Positions 7,817 to 15,474 of a stretch of 64,000 nt of DNA are shown here, in pieces. The notes beneath the pieces are model-generated. The model was given only the letters and a program-made list of their open reading frames with translations, ran no database searches and was not told the DNA's origin. The stretch is from Glutamicibacter ardleyensis. Its GTDB lineage: Bacteria > Actinomycetota > Actinomycetes > Actinomycetales > Micrococcaceae. The DNA lies in the NCBI RefSeq assembly GCF_014644555.1, contig NZ_BMKX01000011.1:1-64000 (forward strand), written 5' to 3'. The first letter of the stretch is position 1; each line of letters begins with the position of its first letter. Both the position numbers and the translations under genes were made by a program.

Positions 7817-9055
7817 ATGCTCGCAGTTCTTCGCCACCCGGCCTATGCAAAACTTTTCAGCGCCCAGATCATTGCTCTGGTCGGCACCGGGCTGCTTACC
7901 GTCGCCCTGGGCCTGCTGGCCTTCGACGTCGCCGGGAGCGATGCCGGTGTGGTCCTCGGCTTGGCCATGACCATCAAAATGGTCGCCTATGTCGCAGTGG
8001 CACCTCTCATCAGCGCGCTAGTCGCCCACATCCCTCGCAAACCCCTGCTGATCGGTGCCGACGTGGTTCGCGCCCTGGTCGCGGTGTGCCTGCCATTCGT
8101 GAGCGAAGCCTGGCAAATCTACGTGCTGATTTTCGTGCTGCAATCAGCTTCAGCCACCTTCACCCCAGCATTCCAAGCGATCATCCCCTCCATCCTGCCC
8201 GAGGAACGCGAATATACCCGCGCCCTGTCGCTCTCACGCCTGGCCTACGACATGGAATCACTCATCAGCCCCATGCTCGCCGCCATCCTGCTGACGGTCA
8301 CGAGCTACCACAACTTATTCCTTGGAACCGTCGTAGGATTCGTCAGCTCCGCAGCGCTCGTCGGGCTTACGCACTTTCCCGAGGTTGAGCCTCCAGCCAA
8401 AACCAGGTTCTTCCACCGTCTCACCGCCGGAACCAGGGCTTTTTGGGCGCAGCCCGAATTGCGCAGCCTCATGGCGTTGAACCTTGTGGTGGCCACGACC
8501 ACCGCAATGGTCATCGTGAACACCGTAGTCCTGGTCAAAGGCGAGCTAGGGCGATCGCAATCAGATGTGGCGCTGCTCCTCGGTGCCTACGGGGCCGGGT
8601 CAATGATCGTGGCGCTCAGCGTTCCACCGCTGCTGGATCGATTCCCCGATCGCCGGGTCATGCTCTGCGGCGCAGCTTCCCTTCCCCTGTTGCTGCTGGG
8701 CTCGGCCGCGATAATTCATTGGGGGCAAGGGGCAAGCCAGTGGATCCAGCTCCTGTCCCTGTGGTTGCTGCTTGGCGCGGCCACGGCAACCATTTTGACC
8801 CCCTCTTCCAGGTTGCTTCGCCGCAACAGCACAGAGCAAAATCGGCCAGGAATCTTCGCCGCTCAATTCTCCTTGTCGCATGCGTGCTTCCTGATCACCT
8901 ACCCCTTGGCGGGGACGCTGGGAGCTGCACTCGGATTAACCAGTACTGCCTTGATACTCGTGGGAATCGGTCTGGTCGGCACCGTACTTGCCTTCATCTC
9001 CTGGCGCACACCACGTCCCTCATCTGTGCTGACGGCGTCAGACGAGGCGTCTTGA
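7817..9055 (+). CDS. MFS exporter, probable metal efflux
   Basis: This is a 412-residue major facilitator protein with about 12 hydrophobic helices. An MFS-type loop between helices 2 and 3 reads LVAHIPRKPLLIGADVVRAL. Its overall shape resembles the NreB/enterobactin-exporter side of the family. Co-transcription with a His-tailed ArsR regulator suggests export of a divalent metal such as nickel or cobalt, which is inference from context. It is the last cargo gene before the right end of the transposon. Confidence 0.8.
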   Translation: MLAVLRHPAYAKLFSAQIIALVGTGLLTVALGLLAFDVAGSDAGVVLGLAMTIKMVAYVAVAPLISALVAHIPRKPLLIGADVVRALVAVCLPFVSEAWQIYVLIFVLQSASATFTPAFQAIIPSILPEEREYTRALSLSRLAYDMESLISPMLAAILLTVTSYHNLFLGTVVGFVSSAALVGLTHFPEVEPPAKTRFFHRLTAGTRAFWAQPELRSLMALNLVVATTTAMVIVNTVVLVKGELGRSQSDVALLLGAYGAGSMIVALSVPPLLDRFPDRRVMLCGAASLPLLLLGSAAIIHWGQGASQWIQLLSLWLLLGAATATILTPSSRLLRRNSTEQNRPGIFAAQFSLSHACFLITYPLAGTLGAALGLTSTALILVGIGLVGTVLAFISWRTPRPSSVLTASDEAS

Positions 9056-9143
9056 CAATCCAGGTGCTACGCCGATCTCCTAGCGCCGCAGCACCGTCAG
9101 CATGAGCACGACGGCTAAAGTTCCATTTCGCGTAAGTGCTTGA

Positions 9144-9164
9144 TGTGACTGTTAGCTTCACTGG
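9144..9164 (+). repeat. Extra copy of the transposon end, inside the element
   Basis: TGTGACTGTTAG followed by CTTCACTGG repeats the outer 12 bases of the terminal repeats exactly and most of the next nine. It points rightward, opposite to the true right end at 9194-9223, so the last 80 bases of the element form a head-to-head pair. No duplication flanks this copy. Confidence 0.7.
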
Positions 9165-9193
9165 ACGCACTTATCACCGTCATTCTCACTGTT

Positions 9194-9223
9194 ATTAACC
9201 GCCAAATGAAACTAACAGTCACA
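9194..9223 (-). repeat. Right terminal inverted repeat (IRR)
   Basis: Read from 9223 leftward it is identical to the left repeat except for A at position 17. It is directly followed by the second copy of the CCGCTGTC duplication. Confidence 0.9.
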
Positions 9224-9231
9224 CCGCTGTC
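9224..9231. repeat. Target-site duplication, right copy
   Basis: CCGCTGTC is identical to 214-221. Removing 222-9231 would restore an uninterrupted pre-insertion sequence. Confidence 0.85.
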
Positions 9232-9478
9232 CGTTGCGAGACACATTTAGCCAACACCTCACGCATCAACCATGTTCCCCGCTGCCATGAAGGATTGCTT
9301 AGACATTTCGCCAACGGTTGCTCATCTCGCGGTACTGACTTCTGTGGAAATTCAAGTCGTAATTAATTCACGTACTTCTGGCAGACCCATCCTGCACGCG
9401 CCAGAGCAACTTTCGTTAAATGACCACAAAGGAATCGAACGCGAATAGCCCAGCAAGCGCGGGCTATGAACCAAACGG
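9232..9478. other. Gap between the transposon and moaE with spaced short repeats
   Basis: No gene is seen. ACATTTAGCCAAC at 9243-9255 and ACATTTCGCCAAC at 9303-9315 are direct repeats exactly 60 bases apart, which recalls the repeated protein-binding sites of another mobile element or a resolution site. A hairpin at 9445-9467 (ATAGCCC and GGGCTAT) lies just past the moaE stop codon and may terminate moaE. Confidence 0.4.
9445..9467 (-). terminator. Possible terminator after moaE
   Basis: The stem ATAGCCC/GGGCTAT has a 9-base loop and lies about 12 bases past the moaE stop codon. The T-run is weak. Confidence 0.4.
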
Positions 9479-9886
9479 TTACAGCCCCACCCATTCGGAG
9501 CTGCCGGAGGTGAAGTGCTGCTTCTTCCAGATCGGGACCTCGGCCTTGATGCGTTCCACCAGGTTCTCGATTGCGTCAAACGCTTCCTTGCGGTGTGCTG
9601 CTGCCGAGGCAGCCACCAACGCGGCATCACCGATTTTCAACGGACCCACACGGTGCACAGCCGAGAGCTTCAGTCCCGTGCGTTCCTCCTCCTCCGCGAT
9701 GATTTTCTCCAAGAATTCTTGGGCCTGCGGGTGATGTGAGTAGTCCAGCGAGTTCACCGGCTGTCCGCCATCGTGGTTGCGGATGATCCCGTGGAAGAGC
9801 ACCACCGCCCCGGCGGTATCGGACTGCACCGCGGTGCGTACCGCAGCCTCGTCGATGGGTTCTTCGGTAATCAGGGCATAGCTCAT
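9479..9886 (-). CDS. moaE: Molybdopterin synthase large subunit MoaE
   Basis: The 135-residue product is the catalytic subunit of molybdopterin synthase. It takes sulfur from the thiocarboxylated MoaD tail and places it on cyclic pyranopterin monophosphate to make molybdopterin. Family blocks seen are VLFHGIIRNHDGG, YSHHPQAQEFL, HRVGPLKIGD and the lysine-bearing VPIWKKQHF near the C-terminus. It starts two bases after the moeZ stop codon and is cotranscribed with it. Its partner moaD is encoded on the opposite strand beyond moeZ. Confidence 0.93.
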   Translation of the reverse strand: MSYALITEEPIDEAAVRTAVQSDTAGAVVLFHGIIRNHDGGQPVNSLDYSHHPQAQEFLEKIIAEEEERTGLKLSAVHRVGPLKIGDAALVAASAAAHRKEAFDAIENLVERIKAEVPIWKKQHFTSGSSEWVGL

Positions 9887-9888
9887 AG

Positions 9889-11064
9889 TCAGACTCCTTC
9901 AACGTTTGAGGGTTCGGCCAGCAGGTTCGGGGCCAGGGCCGCCAAGGCAGGAATTCCACCCTCAAGATAGTTTGCATTTATTCCGCGTCCGGCCAGGAAT
10001 GCTGCGGCTCGCTGCGAGCGCGGCCCGCGGGCACAGTACACAGTGACCTGCCCGGGAATCTGATCCAGTGCCGCGCCAGCTTCAATGGCGGCTTCCAATT
10101 CAGGCAAAGGCATGAACAGCGAACCGGCAATGTGCCGTTCGAAGCGTTCATCTTCATTGCGAACATCCAACAGGACTGGTGCTTCACCACCAGCGAGCGC
10201 TTCGGCGAGCGCGGCAGCGTCGATGCCTTGCACTTCGGGCAGCGATCCGGAGCAGAAGAGCACGTAGTCGATCAGCTCAGTCACTTCTGCGGCTTGCGGG
10301 TCACGGGAATATTCAAGGGTGCGGGTGTTGGCGGCCAGTGCGTCATAGATCAATACCTTGCCCACCAGCGGGGCGCCGATTCCGGCAATCAGCTTCAGCG
10401 CTTCGGTGGCCAGCAGTGAACCGATGGTTCCGCATAATCCGGGCAGCACTCCCCCGACCGCGCAGTCCGGCACCGTCCCCGGGGCTGGTGGCACCGGGAA
10501 GAGATCGCGGTAGCCCGGGCCGTGCTCGTGCCAGGCCACGGAGACCTGGCCGTGGTGCTGCAGGATTGATCCCCAGATCAGCGGGATCCCGGATAATTGC
10601 GCGGCATCATTGCTGAGATAGCGTGTCGGGAAGTTGTCACTTCCATCGATCACGAGGTCATAATTCGCAAAGATTTCCAGCGCATTGTCCGAGTCCAACC
10701 GCAGCGTGTGCTCGATGATTCTCACATTGGGGTCCAACGCGGTGGCTGCCTGGGCCAGTGAAGCGGTCTTAGCAACCCCGATATTTGCAGTGGTGTGGGT
10801 GATCTGGCGGTGCAAATTTGATAGCTCAACTAGGTCATCATCAACTATCCCGACCGTGCCCACTCCGGCGCCGACCAGATACGGGATGCAGGCACTGCCT
10901 AGCCCACCGGCGCCGATGACCAGTACCCGGGCCGCTGCCAACCGGCGCTGGGCGAGGAGATCAAACCCGGGCAGCGAGAGTTGACGCGCGGCACGTTGCC
11001 GCTGTTCGTCGCTCAGTTCAGCCCCGGGGCCAACAAGGGCTGGAAAGTCGAGTTCGCTCATCAT
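9889..11064 (-). CDS. moeZ: MoeB/ThiF-type adenylyltransferase fused to rhodanese (MoeZ)
   Basis: This protein of about 391 residues activates the C-terminal glycine of MoaD by adenylation and then provides sulfur through its rhodanese domain. The N-terminal Rossmann motif GAGGLGSACI is followed by LHRQITHTTANIGVAKT and DGSDNFPTRYLSND, as in MoeB. CAVGGVLPGLCG holds the conserved cysteine region. The C-terminal rhodanese domain has its active-site loop as YCARGPRS. The ATG at 11064 was chosen because GGAGG lies 5 bases upstream. The frame also stays open for 10 codons further upstream. It is divergent from moaD, with under 40 bases between the starts, so the two promoters overlap. Confidence 0.9.
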   Translation of the reverse strand: MMSELDFPALVGPGAELSDEQRQRAARQLSLPGFDLLAQRRLAAARVLVIGAGGLGSACIPYLVGAGVGTVGIVDDDLVELSNLHRQITHTTANIGVAKTASLAQAATALDPNVRIIEHTLRLDSDNALEIFANYDLVIDGSDNFPTRYLSNDAAQLSGIPLIWGSILQHHGQVSVAWHEHGPGYRDLFPVPPAPGTVPDCAVGGVLPGLCGTIGSLLATEALKLIAGIGAPLVGKVLIYDALAANTRTLEYSRDPQAAEVTELIDYVLFCSGSLPEVQGIDAAALAEALAGGEAPVLLDVRNEDERFERHIAGSLFMPLPELEAAIEAGAALDQIPGQVTVYCARGPRSQRAAAFLAGRGINANYLEGGIPALAALAPNLLAEPSNVEGV

Positions 11065-11100
11065 CGTGTCCTCCGCGCACCGGCGCGATAGCATGAAGTC

Positions 11101-11352
11101 ATGTCGAAGATTACGATACGCTACTTCGCTGCCGCCGCCGCGGCGGCGGGGACCGAGCAGGAGCTGTGGAGCAAACCAGAAACCCTAGCCCAATTGCGTG
11201 CAGAGCTCAGTGAAGCCTACGGCCCGGCGATGGCCCAGGTACTGCGTGCCGGAAGCTTCCTGATCAACGGCGTAGTCCGGCGCGACGCCGGTGCGTTGGG
11301 CACCGATGAGCCGCTGACCGTGGACGTACTTCCGCCCTTTGCGGGCGGATAA
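11101..11352 (+). CDS. moaD: Molybdopterin synthase sulfur carrier MoaD
   Basis: This 83-residue ubiquitin-like protein ends in the required Gly-Gly (PFAGG), whose last glycine carries the thiocarboxylate used by MoaE. The C-terminal PLTVDVLPPFAGG is typical. TAGCAT lies about 7 bases before the ATG, so the transcript could be leaderless. It begins the plus-strand operon moaD-moeA-moaC-mog. Confidence 0.92.
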   Translation: MSKITIRYFAAAAAAAGTEQELWSKPETLAQLRAELSEAYGPAMAQVLRAGSFLINGVVRRDAGALGTDEPLTVDVLPPFAGG

Positions 11353-11355
11353 TCC

Positions 11356-12588
11356 ATGTCCTGCACCTTAGAAAACCATCGCACCGAGCTCGAGGCGCTA
11401 TTGCGCCCGGTATTCAACTCCTTAGGTACCCAGGTACTACCGGTGGCAAGCGCCGAGCTCTGCGACAAGGTCACCAGCGAAGATCTTTTTGCCGCCTTGC
11501 CCATCCCCGCCTTCACCAATTCGCAGATGGATGGTTATGCCGCACGCAGCGCCGACCTGCTTGCGGCTTCCTCCACCACCCCGGTAACTCTGCCTTTGGG
11601 CTTCACCGCGGCAGCCGGAGACCGGCAGATCCCGCTCCAGCATGGCACCGTGAGCCCGGTGATGACCGGGGCGATGATTCCCCAGGGAGCAGACACCGTC
11701 ATCCCCGTGGAAGAAAGCGTCCTCGGTACTTTTCCGCAACTGGTTCGTGCGGGCCAGGGCACTGCCAGCGGCCACGCACAGTTCACCGCACCCAGCGCCC
11801 CTGGACGTTTCATCCGACCGGTCGGCGTTGATCTGGAAGCCGGAGCTTTGGTGGCAAGTGCCGGCACCCGGCTGACCCCCACCATGATTGCAGCTCTGGC
11901 GTCCAGCGGACTGCGCGAAATCCCGGTGCGCCGGACACTGACGGTGGCACTGTGCACCACCGGCGACGAACTGGGCGGCGATAACCCAGCCGAAGGCCAG
12001 ATCCCGGATGCGAACTCCCCGATGCTCGCGGCCCTGCTGCGCCGCTATGGGGTGGAAGTGCGCACCGCCCAGTTGCCAGATGACCCAGACCGGTTCGCGG
12101 CGGCTATCGACCAGTTGCAAGAACACGTCGATCTGATCCTCACCGTAGGTGGGATCAGTGCCGGCGCGTACGAAGTGGTCCGGCAAGCGCTCGCCGGGCG
12201 CGGAGGAAATTTCCACCATGTGGCGATCCAGCCCGGAGGGCCACAGGGCTTCGCCGCGCTGGAGCACTCAGTAGTGCTGTGCTTTCCGGGCAACCCGGTC
12301 AGCGCGTTGCTCTCGGTTGAACTATTTCTCACCCCGTTGCTGCGCGTCTTCAATGGACTGCCTGAACCGCAACCGGAGCACTTCCCCTTGGCGCAAACAG
12401 TGAGCTCACCGGAACATAAGCACCAGGTGCGCCGAGCCTTGATCCGCGATGGCCAGGTCACCATTCTGGACCCGGGATCCCATCTGGTCCATGACCTTGC
12501 CCGCGCCGACGCGCTGGTGCACATCCCGGTCGGAGTCAGCGAGCTGGCCGCCGGGCAAAGCGTTGAAATTTGGAGAATGAATGTCTGA
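11356..12588 (+). CDS. moeA: Molybdopterin molybdenumtransferase MoeA
   Basis: The 410-residue MoeA inserts molybdate into adenylylated molybdopterin. It shows the N-terminal NSQMDGYAARSADL block, VMTGAMIPQGADTVIPVEE, the MoCF-type core TTGDELGG...DANSPML...TVGGISAGAYEVV, and FPGNPVSALLS. All are MoeA signatures. It begins 3 bases after moaD and overlaps moaC by 8 bases, so the genes are translationally coupled. Confidence 0.93.
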   Translation: MSCTLENHRTELEALLRPVFNSLGTQVLPVASAELCDKVTSEDLFAALPIPAFTNSQMDGYAARSADLLAASSTTPVTLPLGFTAAAGDRQIPLQHGTVSPVMTGAMIPQGADTVIPVEESVLGTFPQLVRAGQGTASGHAQFTAPSAPGRFIRPVGVDLEAGALVASAGTRLTPTMIAALASSGLREIPVRRTLTVALCTTGDELGGDNPAEGQIPDANSPMLAALLRRYGVEVRTAQLPDDPDRFAAAIDQLQEHVDLILTVGGISAGAYEVVRQALAGRGGNFHHVAIQPGGPQGFAALEHSVVLCFPGNPVSALLSVELFLTPLLRVFNGLPEPQPEHFPLAQTVSSPEHKHQVRRALIRDGQVTILDPGSHLVHDLARADALVHIPVGVSELAAGQSVEIWRMNV

Positions 12589-13057
12589 GAAACTCACCCA
12601 CCTGCGCGAAGACGGCAGCGCTCATATGGTCGATGTCAGCGACAAGGCTGTCACCAAGCGTGTGGCTACCGCCGAAGCTATCTTCGTCACCCGCCCGGAG
12701 GTCATTAAAATGCTGATGACCGGAGACCTGCCCAAGGGCGAAGCACTGGGCACCGCGCGGGTCGCCGGAATCATGGCCGCCAAGCGCACCTGGGAGCTGA
12801 TCCCGCTGTGCCACCCGCTGCCCATCTCCAAGGTCTCCATTGACTTCACTGCAGAGGATTCGGCCGTGCGGGTTACCGCGCAGGTGACCACCAAGGGTGT
12901 GACCGGGGTGGAGATGGAAGCCCTCACTGCTGCCAGCGTTGCGGCACTGACGCTCTATGACATGGTCAAGGCCGTGGACAAGCAAGCTGAGGTCCGCTCG
13001 GTGAAGGTGTTGGCTAAGTCTGGTGGAAAGAGTGGTGACTGGGTTCGTGGAGACTGA
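12581..13057 (+). CDS. moaC: Cyclic pyranopterin monophosphate synthase MoaC
   Basis: The 158-residue MoaC converts the MoaA product into cyclic pyranopterin monophosphate. The motif LCHPLPISKVSIDF, the MEALTAASVAALTLYDMVKAVDK helix region and the KSGGKSGDWV tail are diagnostic. It overlaps moeA at its start and mog at its end. No moaA, which would act just before it in the pathway, is present in this window. Confidence 0.95.
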   Translation: MSEKLTHLREDGSAHMVDVSDKAVTKRVATAEAIFVTRPEVIKMLMTGDLPKGEALGTARVAGIMAAKRTWELIPLCHPLPISKVSIDFTAEDSAVRVTAQVTTKGVTGVEMEALTAASVAALTLYDMVKAVDKQAEVRSVKVLAKSGGKSGDWVRGD

Positions 13058-13538
13058 CCGTAGCGCTGCGGTGGTTGTCGCCTCCACCGGTGCCGCAGCA
13101 GGAACCGCGACGGATAAGACCGGGCCACTGATTGCCGGGTGGCTGACCGAGCATGGTTTTGAAACCGGTGAACCACAGGTAGTTGCCGATGGGCAGCCGG
13201 TGCGTTTTGCCGTAGATGAGTTGCTGGCTCGTGGCGTCCAAGTAGTGATCATCACCGGCGGGACAGGGGTCTCCCCCGATGACCAGTCCCCCGAAATGGT
13301 GGCTCCGTTGCTCGACGTGCAGTTGCCCGGAATTATCGAGGCCATTCGCCGCCGCGGCGAAGCCTCAACACCGCTGTCCATCATTACCCGCGGGGTCGCC
13401 GGGTTCGCCGGGGACTGCTTCGTGATCACCTTGCCAGGTTCCACCGGCGGGGTGAAGGACGGGTTGGCCGTGCTGGACCCAATTTTGGAGCACCTGCTGA
13501 CTCAGCGCAGCGGCGGCACCGGCCACGGTCCACGCTAA
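13023..13538 (+). CDS. mog: MogA/MoaB-type molybdopterin adenylyltransferase
   Basis: The product is 171 residues from the GTG at 13023. GTG codons at 13032 or about 13047 are possible shorter starts. It adenylylates molybdopterin before MoeA inserts molybdenum. The MoCF signature IITGGTGVSPDDQSPE and the late FVITLPGSTGGVKDGL are clear. The start overlaps the end of moaC in another frame by up to 35 bases. It is the last moco gene of the operon. Confidence 0.88.
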   Translation: MERVVTGFVETDRSAAVVVASTGAAAGTATDKTGPLIAGWLTEHGFETGEPQVVADGQPVRFAVDELLARGVQVVIITGGTGVSPDDQSPEMVAPLLDVQLPGIIEAIRRRGEASTPLSIITRGVAGFAGDCFVITLPGSTGGVKDGLAVLDPILEHLLTQRSGGTGHGPR

Positions 13539-13565
13539 TGATCTTTGCACTAGGAAGGCTGAACG

Positions 13566-13775
13566 ATGAGCGTTGAAGCTGGTATCTACCAACATTTTAA
13601 GGGCCAACGCTATGAGGTGCTGGCCGTGGGCCGGCATAGCGAAACCGAAGAGCCACTGGTCTTCTACCGCAAGCTCTACGATGACTACAGCTTCTGGGCA
13701 CGCCCCTTGTCGATGTTCGACGAAGTGATTGAACGTGATGGCTATAAAGGTCCACGCTTCACCCGGATCGCTTAG
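13566..13775 (+). CDS. DUF1653 family small protein
   Basis: This 69-residue protein is a DUF1653 member. It has the block YQHFKGQRYEVLAVGRHSET and the EPLVFYRKLYDD and FWARPLSMFDEVI segments. The family folds as a small beta-rich domain of unknown role. It lies 27 bases past mog on the same strand and may share its transcript. Confidence 0.85.
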   Translation: MSVEAGIYQHFKGQRYEVLAVGRHSETEEPLVFYRKLYDDYSFWARPLSMFDEVIERDGYKGPRFTRIA

Positions 13776-13798
13776 TCAACCCGTTGGTAAGGCATACT

Positions 13799-13821
13799 CG
13801 TGGCTACTGCGAATCAGCCAC
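13799..13821. terminator. Possible bidirectional terminator between DUF1653 gene and marR
   Basis: CGTGGCT and AGCCACG form a 7-bp stem with a 9-base loop between two convergent genes, running into the marR 3' end. No strong T-run is present. Confidence 0.35.
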
Positions 13822-14235
13822 GTTGTAACGGCTTAATGCGGCGGCGAATGAGGAAATCTGCTCTTCACTCCAGTCTTTCAAGCGTTCGCTGACCGCGGCC
13901 CGATGCACGGCGGCAGATTCCGCTAACCGGTTGCGCCCTAAATCCGTTAGTTCTAGCACCCGACCGCGGCCCGCTTCGGCATCGTCATAGGCGGCATAGC
14001 CTAGGTCCAGCAGCGTGCCAACCTGCCGGGAGACCGTCGAGCGGTTCAGTGCGAACGCCTCGGCAATATCGGTGGCCCTGGTTCCGGGAGTATCGGCGAT
14101 AAATCGCAGGAGTGAATGTTCCACCAGGCTCAGCGGTTCGGCTAGGTGCCGGGCACGCGCATTGGCACGTCGGGTGATCATTTGCATGTGGTGGTAGACG
14201 GATTGAATATCGGTCTCGCGCTGTTCCCTGCCCAT
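13804..14235 (-). CDS. MarR-family transcriptional regulator
   Basis: This 143-residue winged-helix regulator has the MarR layout. The recognition region is TRATDIAEAFALNRSTVSRQVGTL and the wing is DDAEAGRGRVLELTDLGR. MarR proteins act as dimers at palindromes and are usually relieved by small aromatic ligands. It is divergent from the membrane protein at 14314, and a perfect palindrome lies between them (14273-14293). A -10-like TAGACT sits about 6 bases before the ATG, so its mRNA may be leaderless. Confidence 0.88.
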   Translation of the reverse strand: MGREQRETDIQSVYHHMQMITRRANARARHLAEPLSLVEHSLLRFIADTPGTRATDIAEAFALNRSTVSRQVGTLLDLGYAAYDDAEAGRGRVLELTDLGRNRLAESAAVHRAAVSERLKDWSEEQISSFAAALSRYNVADSQ

Positions 14236-14272
14236 AGTTCGAGTCTAGTACGTGGCGCAAAGATCAAATCTC

Positions 14273-14293
14273 AATGTTGCATAATGCAACATT
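14273..14293. promoter_or_regulatory. Perfect palindrome, probable MarR operator
   Basis: Arms AATGTTGCAT and ATGCAACATT match perfectly around one central base. The site overlaps the -35 position of the rightward promoter (TAATCT -10 at 14299-14304) and lies upstream of the leftward marR promoter, so one bound dimer could control both. Confidence 0.75.
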
Positions 14294-14313
14294 AAGAGTA
14301 ATCTTTAATTTTG

Positions 14314-15414
14314 ATGACTCTCACCGATACCACCCCGCCTAAAATTCCTTCCTCCAAGCACGCAGGCACGCCCGCACCGAAGAAGTCCCCCGCAGCTAAG
14401 CCCGCGAAGCTTGGTTGGGGAAAGCTGGTCTTGACCATGCTGATCCCATTCTTTCTCTGCGCGGTGATGGGCTTGTTCTACTTGGGCGCATTCCATGCAC
14501 CCACCCCTCACAACGTTCAGGTGGCGGTGGTTGGCGACTCCGCACAGATCAAGGTCTTCGCCCAGTCCCTCCAGGACAAGGCCGACGGAGCCCTGAACGT
14601 GCGCACCGTCACCGACGCGCAGACCGCCAAGGAACTTGTCGCACAGCGAGAAATCGTGGCGGCCTACGAAACCAAGGATTCCACGGCAACGCTCTTTGCC
14701 TCCAGCGCGGCGTCGGAAACCTCGCTCAATATTGCCCAGAAGATATTCATGAATCTAGCCTTTGAGCAGAACCAGCGATTCCACATCGAAGATGTGGTTC
14801 CTACCGGGGAACAAGACACCACCGGACAGGGGCTATTCTTCTTGTTAGTGGCGCTCAGTATCGGCGGTTATGCCAGCGCGGTTCCGCTCGCTGGCTTCAT
14901 GAGCAAGGTCAAGCTTCCGATTCGCTTTCTTATGGCTGCCGTCGCGGCTGCCGTGGTAGCCACGATTGCGGTGGTAATTGCAGGACCGGTATATCAGATC
15001 ATCAACAGTCACTTTGCCGGCATCTGGCTGATTTCATGGGTCTACGCGGCAGGCATCACCCTGCTAGGCCTAGGCCTGCATCCACTTTTGCGGCACTGGA
15101 CCACACCGGCACTGACCCTGTGCTTCGTCGCCTTGAATTTCACCAGTTCTGGCGGGATTTTTCAACCAGAAATGCAGCCGGGGTTCTACGGCGCACTGAA
15201 CACTTTCTGGAACGGGGCGGGGTGGTTGCACGCGGTGCAGACCCTAGTCTATTTCCCGGACCAAGCACTTGGCATGGATATTTTGCGACTCATCTTGTGG
15301 CTCGTTCCCGGTGCGGTCTTGATTATTTTGACCCACACTTGGAGCGTGCGCAATACCCGCTTGGCCAACGAGAAGGCCACGATCAAGGAAGTCGAAGAGA
15401 CCGTCGCGGTCTAG
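14314..15414 (+). CDS. YhgE/Pip-like multipass membrane protein, MarR-controlled
   Basis: The product of about 366 residues begins with a Lys/Pro-rich cytoplasmic stretch, then one helix (about 38-60). An extracytoplasmic domain of about 110 residues follows, and then five or six helices. This 1+5/6 helix layout and the QVAVVGDSAQIKVFAQSLQ block resemble ABC-2-like exporter permeases of the YhgE/Pip and DUF3533 group. The role is probably export or drug tolerance. The ATG at 14314 is preferred over the TTG just before it. With TAATCT at 14299-14304 the mRNA would have almost no leader. It is divergent from the MarR gene. Confidence 0.75.
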   Translation: MTLTDTTPPKIPSSKHAGTPAPKKSPAAKPAKLGWGKLVLTMLIPFFLCAVMGLFYLGAFHAPTPHNVQVAVVGDSAQIKVFAQSLQDKADGALNVRTVTDAQTAKELVAQREIVAAYETKDSTATLFASSAASETSLNIAQKIFMNLAFEQNQRFHIEDVVPTGEQDTTGQGLFFLLVALSIGGYASAVPLAGFMSKVKLPIRFLMAAVAAAVVATIAVVIAGPVYQIINSHFAGIWLISWVYAAGITLLGLGLHPLLRHWTTPALTLCFVALNFTSSGGIFQPEMQPGFYGALNTFWNGAGWLHAVQTLVYFPDQALGMDILRLILWLVPGAVLIILTHTWSVRNTRLANEKATIKEVEETVAV

Positions 15415-15474
15415 CTGAACTCATCCAAGTGCATATTCAATAGCCGGTTCACCCCAAGGTGGCCAGCTACGCGG

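Larger units (their letters stand above)
222..9223. mobile_element. 9.0-kb Tn552/Tn402-type transposon with metal-resistance cargo
   Basis: The element is delimited by 30-bp inverted repeats (222-251 and 9194-9223, one mismatch) and by a perfect 8-bp direct duplication outside them. One end carries the transposition module in the order tniB (AAA ATPase), tniA (DDE transposase) and tniR (serine resolvase), all read toward the left end. The remaining two thirds carry two ArsR regulators, a DUF418-like membrane protein, a CopC-type protein, a gamma-glutamyltransferase lipoprotein and an MFS exporter. The TniA/TniB/TniR set is the hallmark of the Tn552 and Tn402/Tn5053 families. No tniQ is seen, as in Tn552. 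The tniA gene has an in-frame stop, so this copy may no longer move by itself. Confidence 0.9.

Noticed and set aside
8443-9105. 220-codon Arg/His-rich frame inside the MFS gene
   Set aside because: It is a shifted-frame shadow of the exporter with a composition unlike any protein family.
9144-9164. This copy as the true right end of the transposon
   Set aside because: It points the wrong way and lacks the duplication. The repeat at 9194-9223 has both the orientation and the exact 8-bp duplication.
12536-13444. 302-codon frame opposite moaC and mog
   Set aside because: It runs antisense to two genes with clear signatures and has low-complexity composition.
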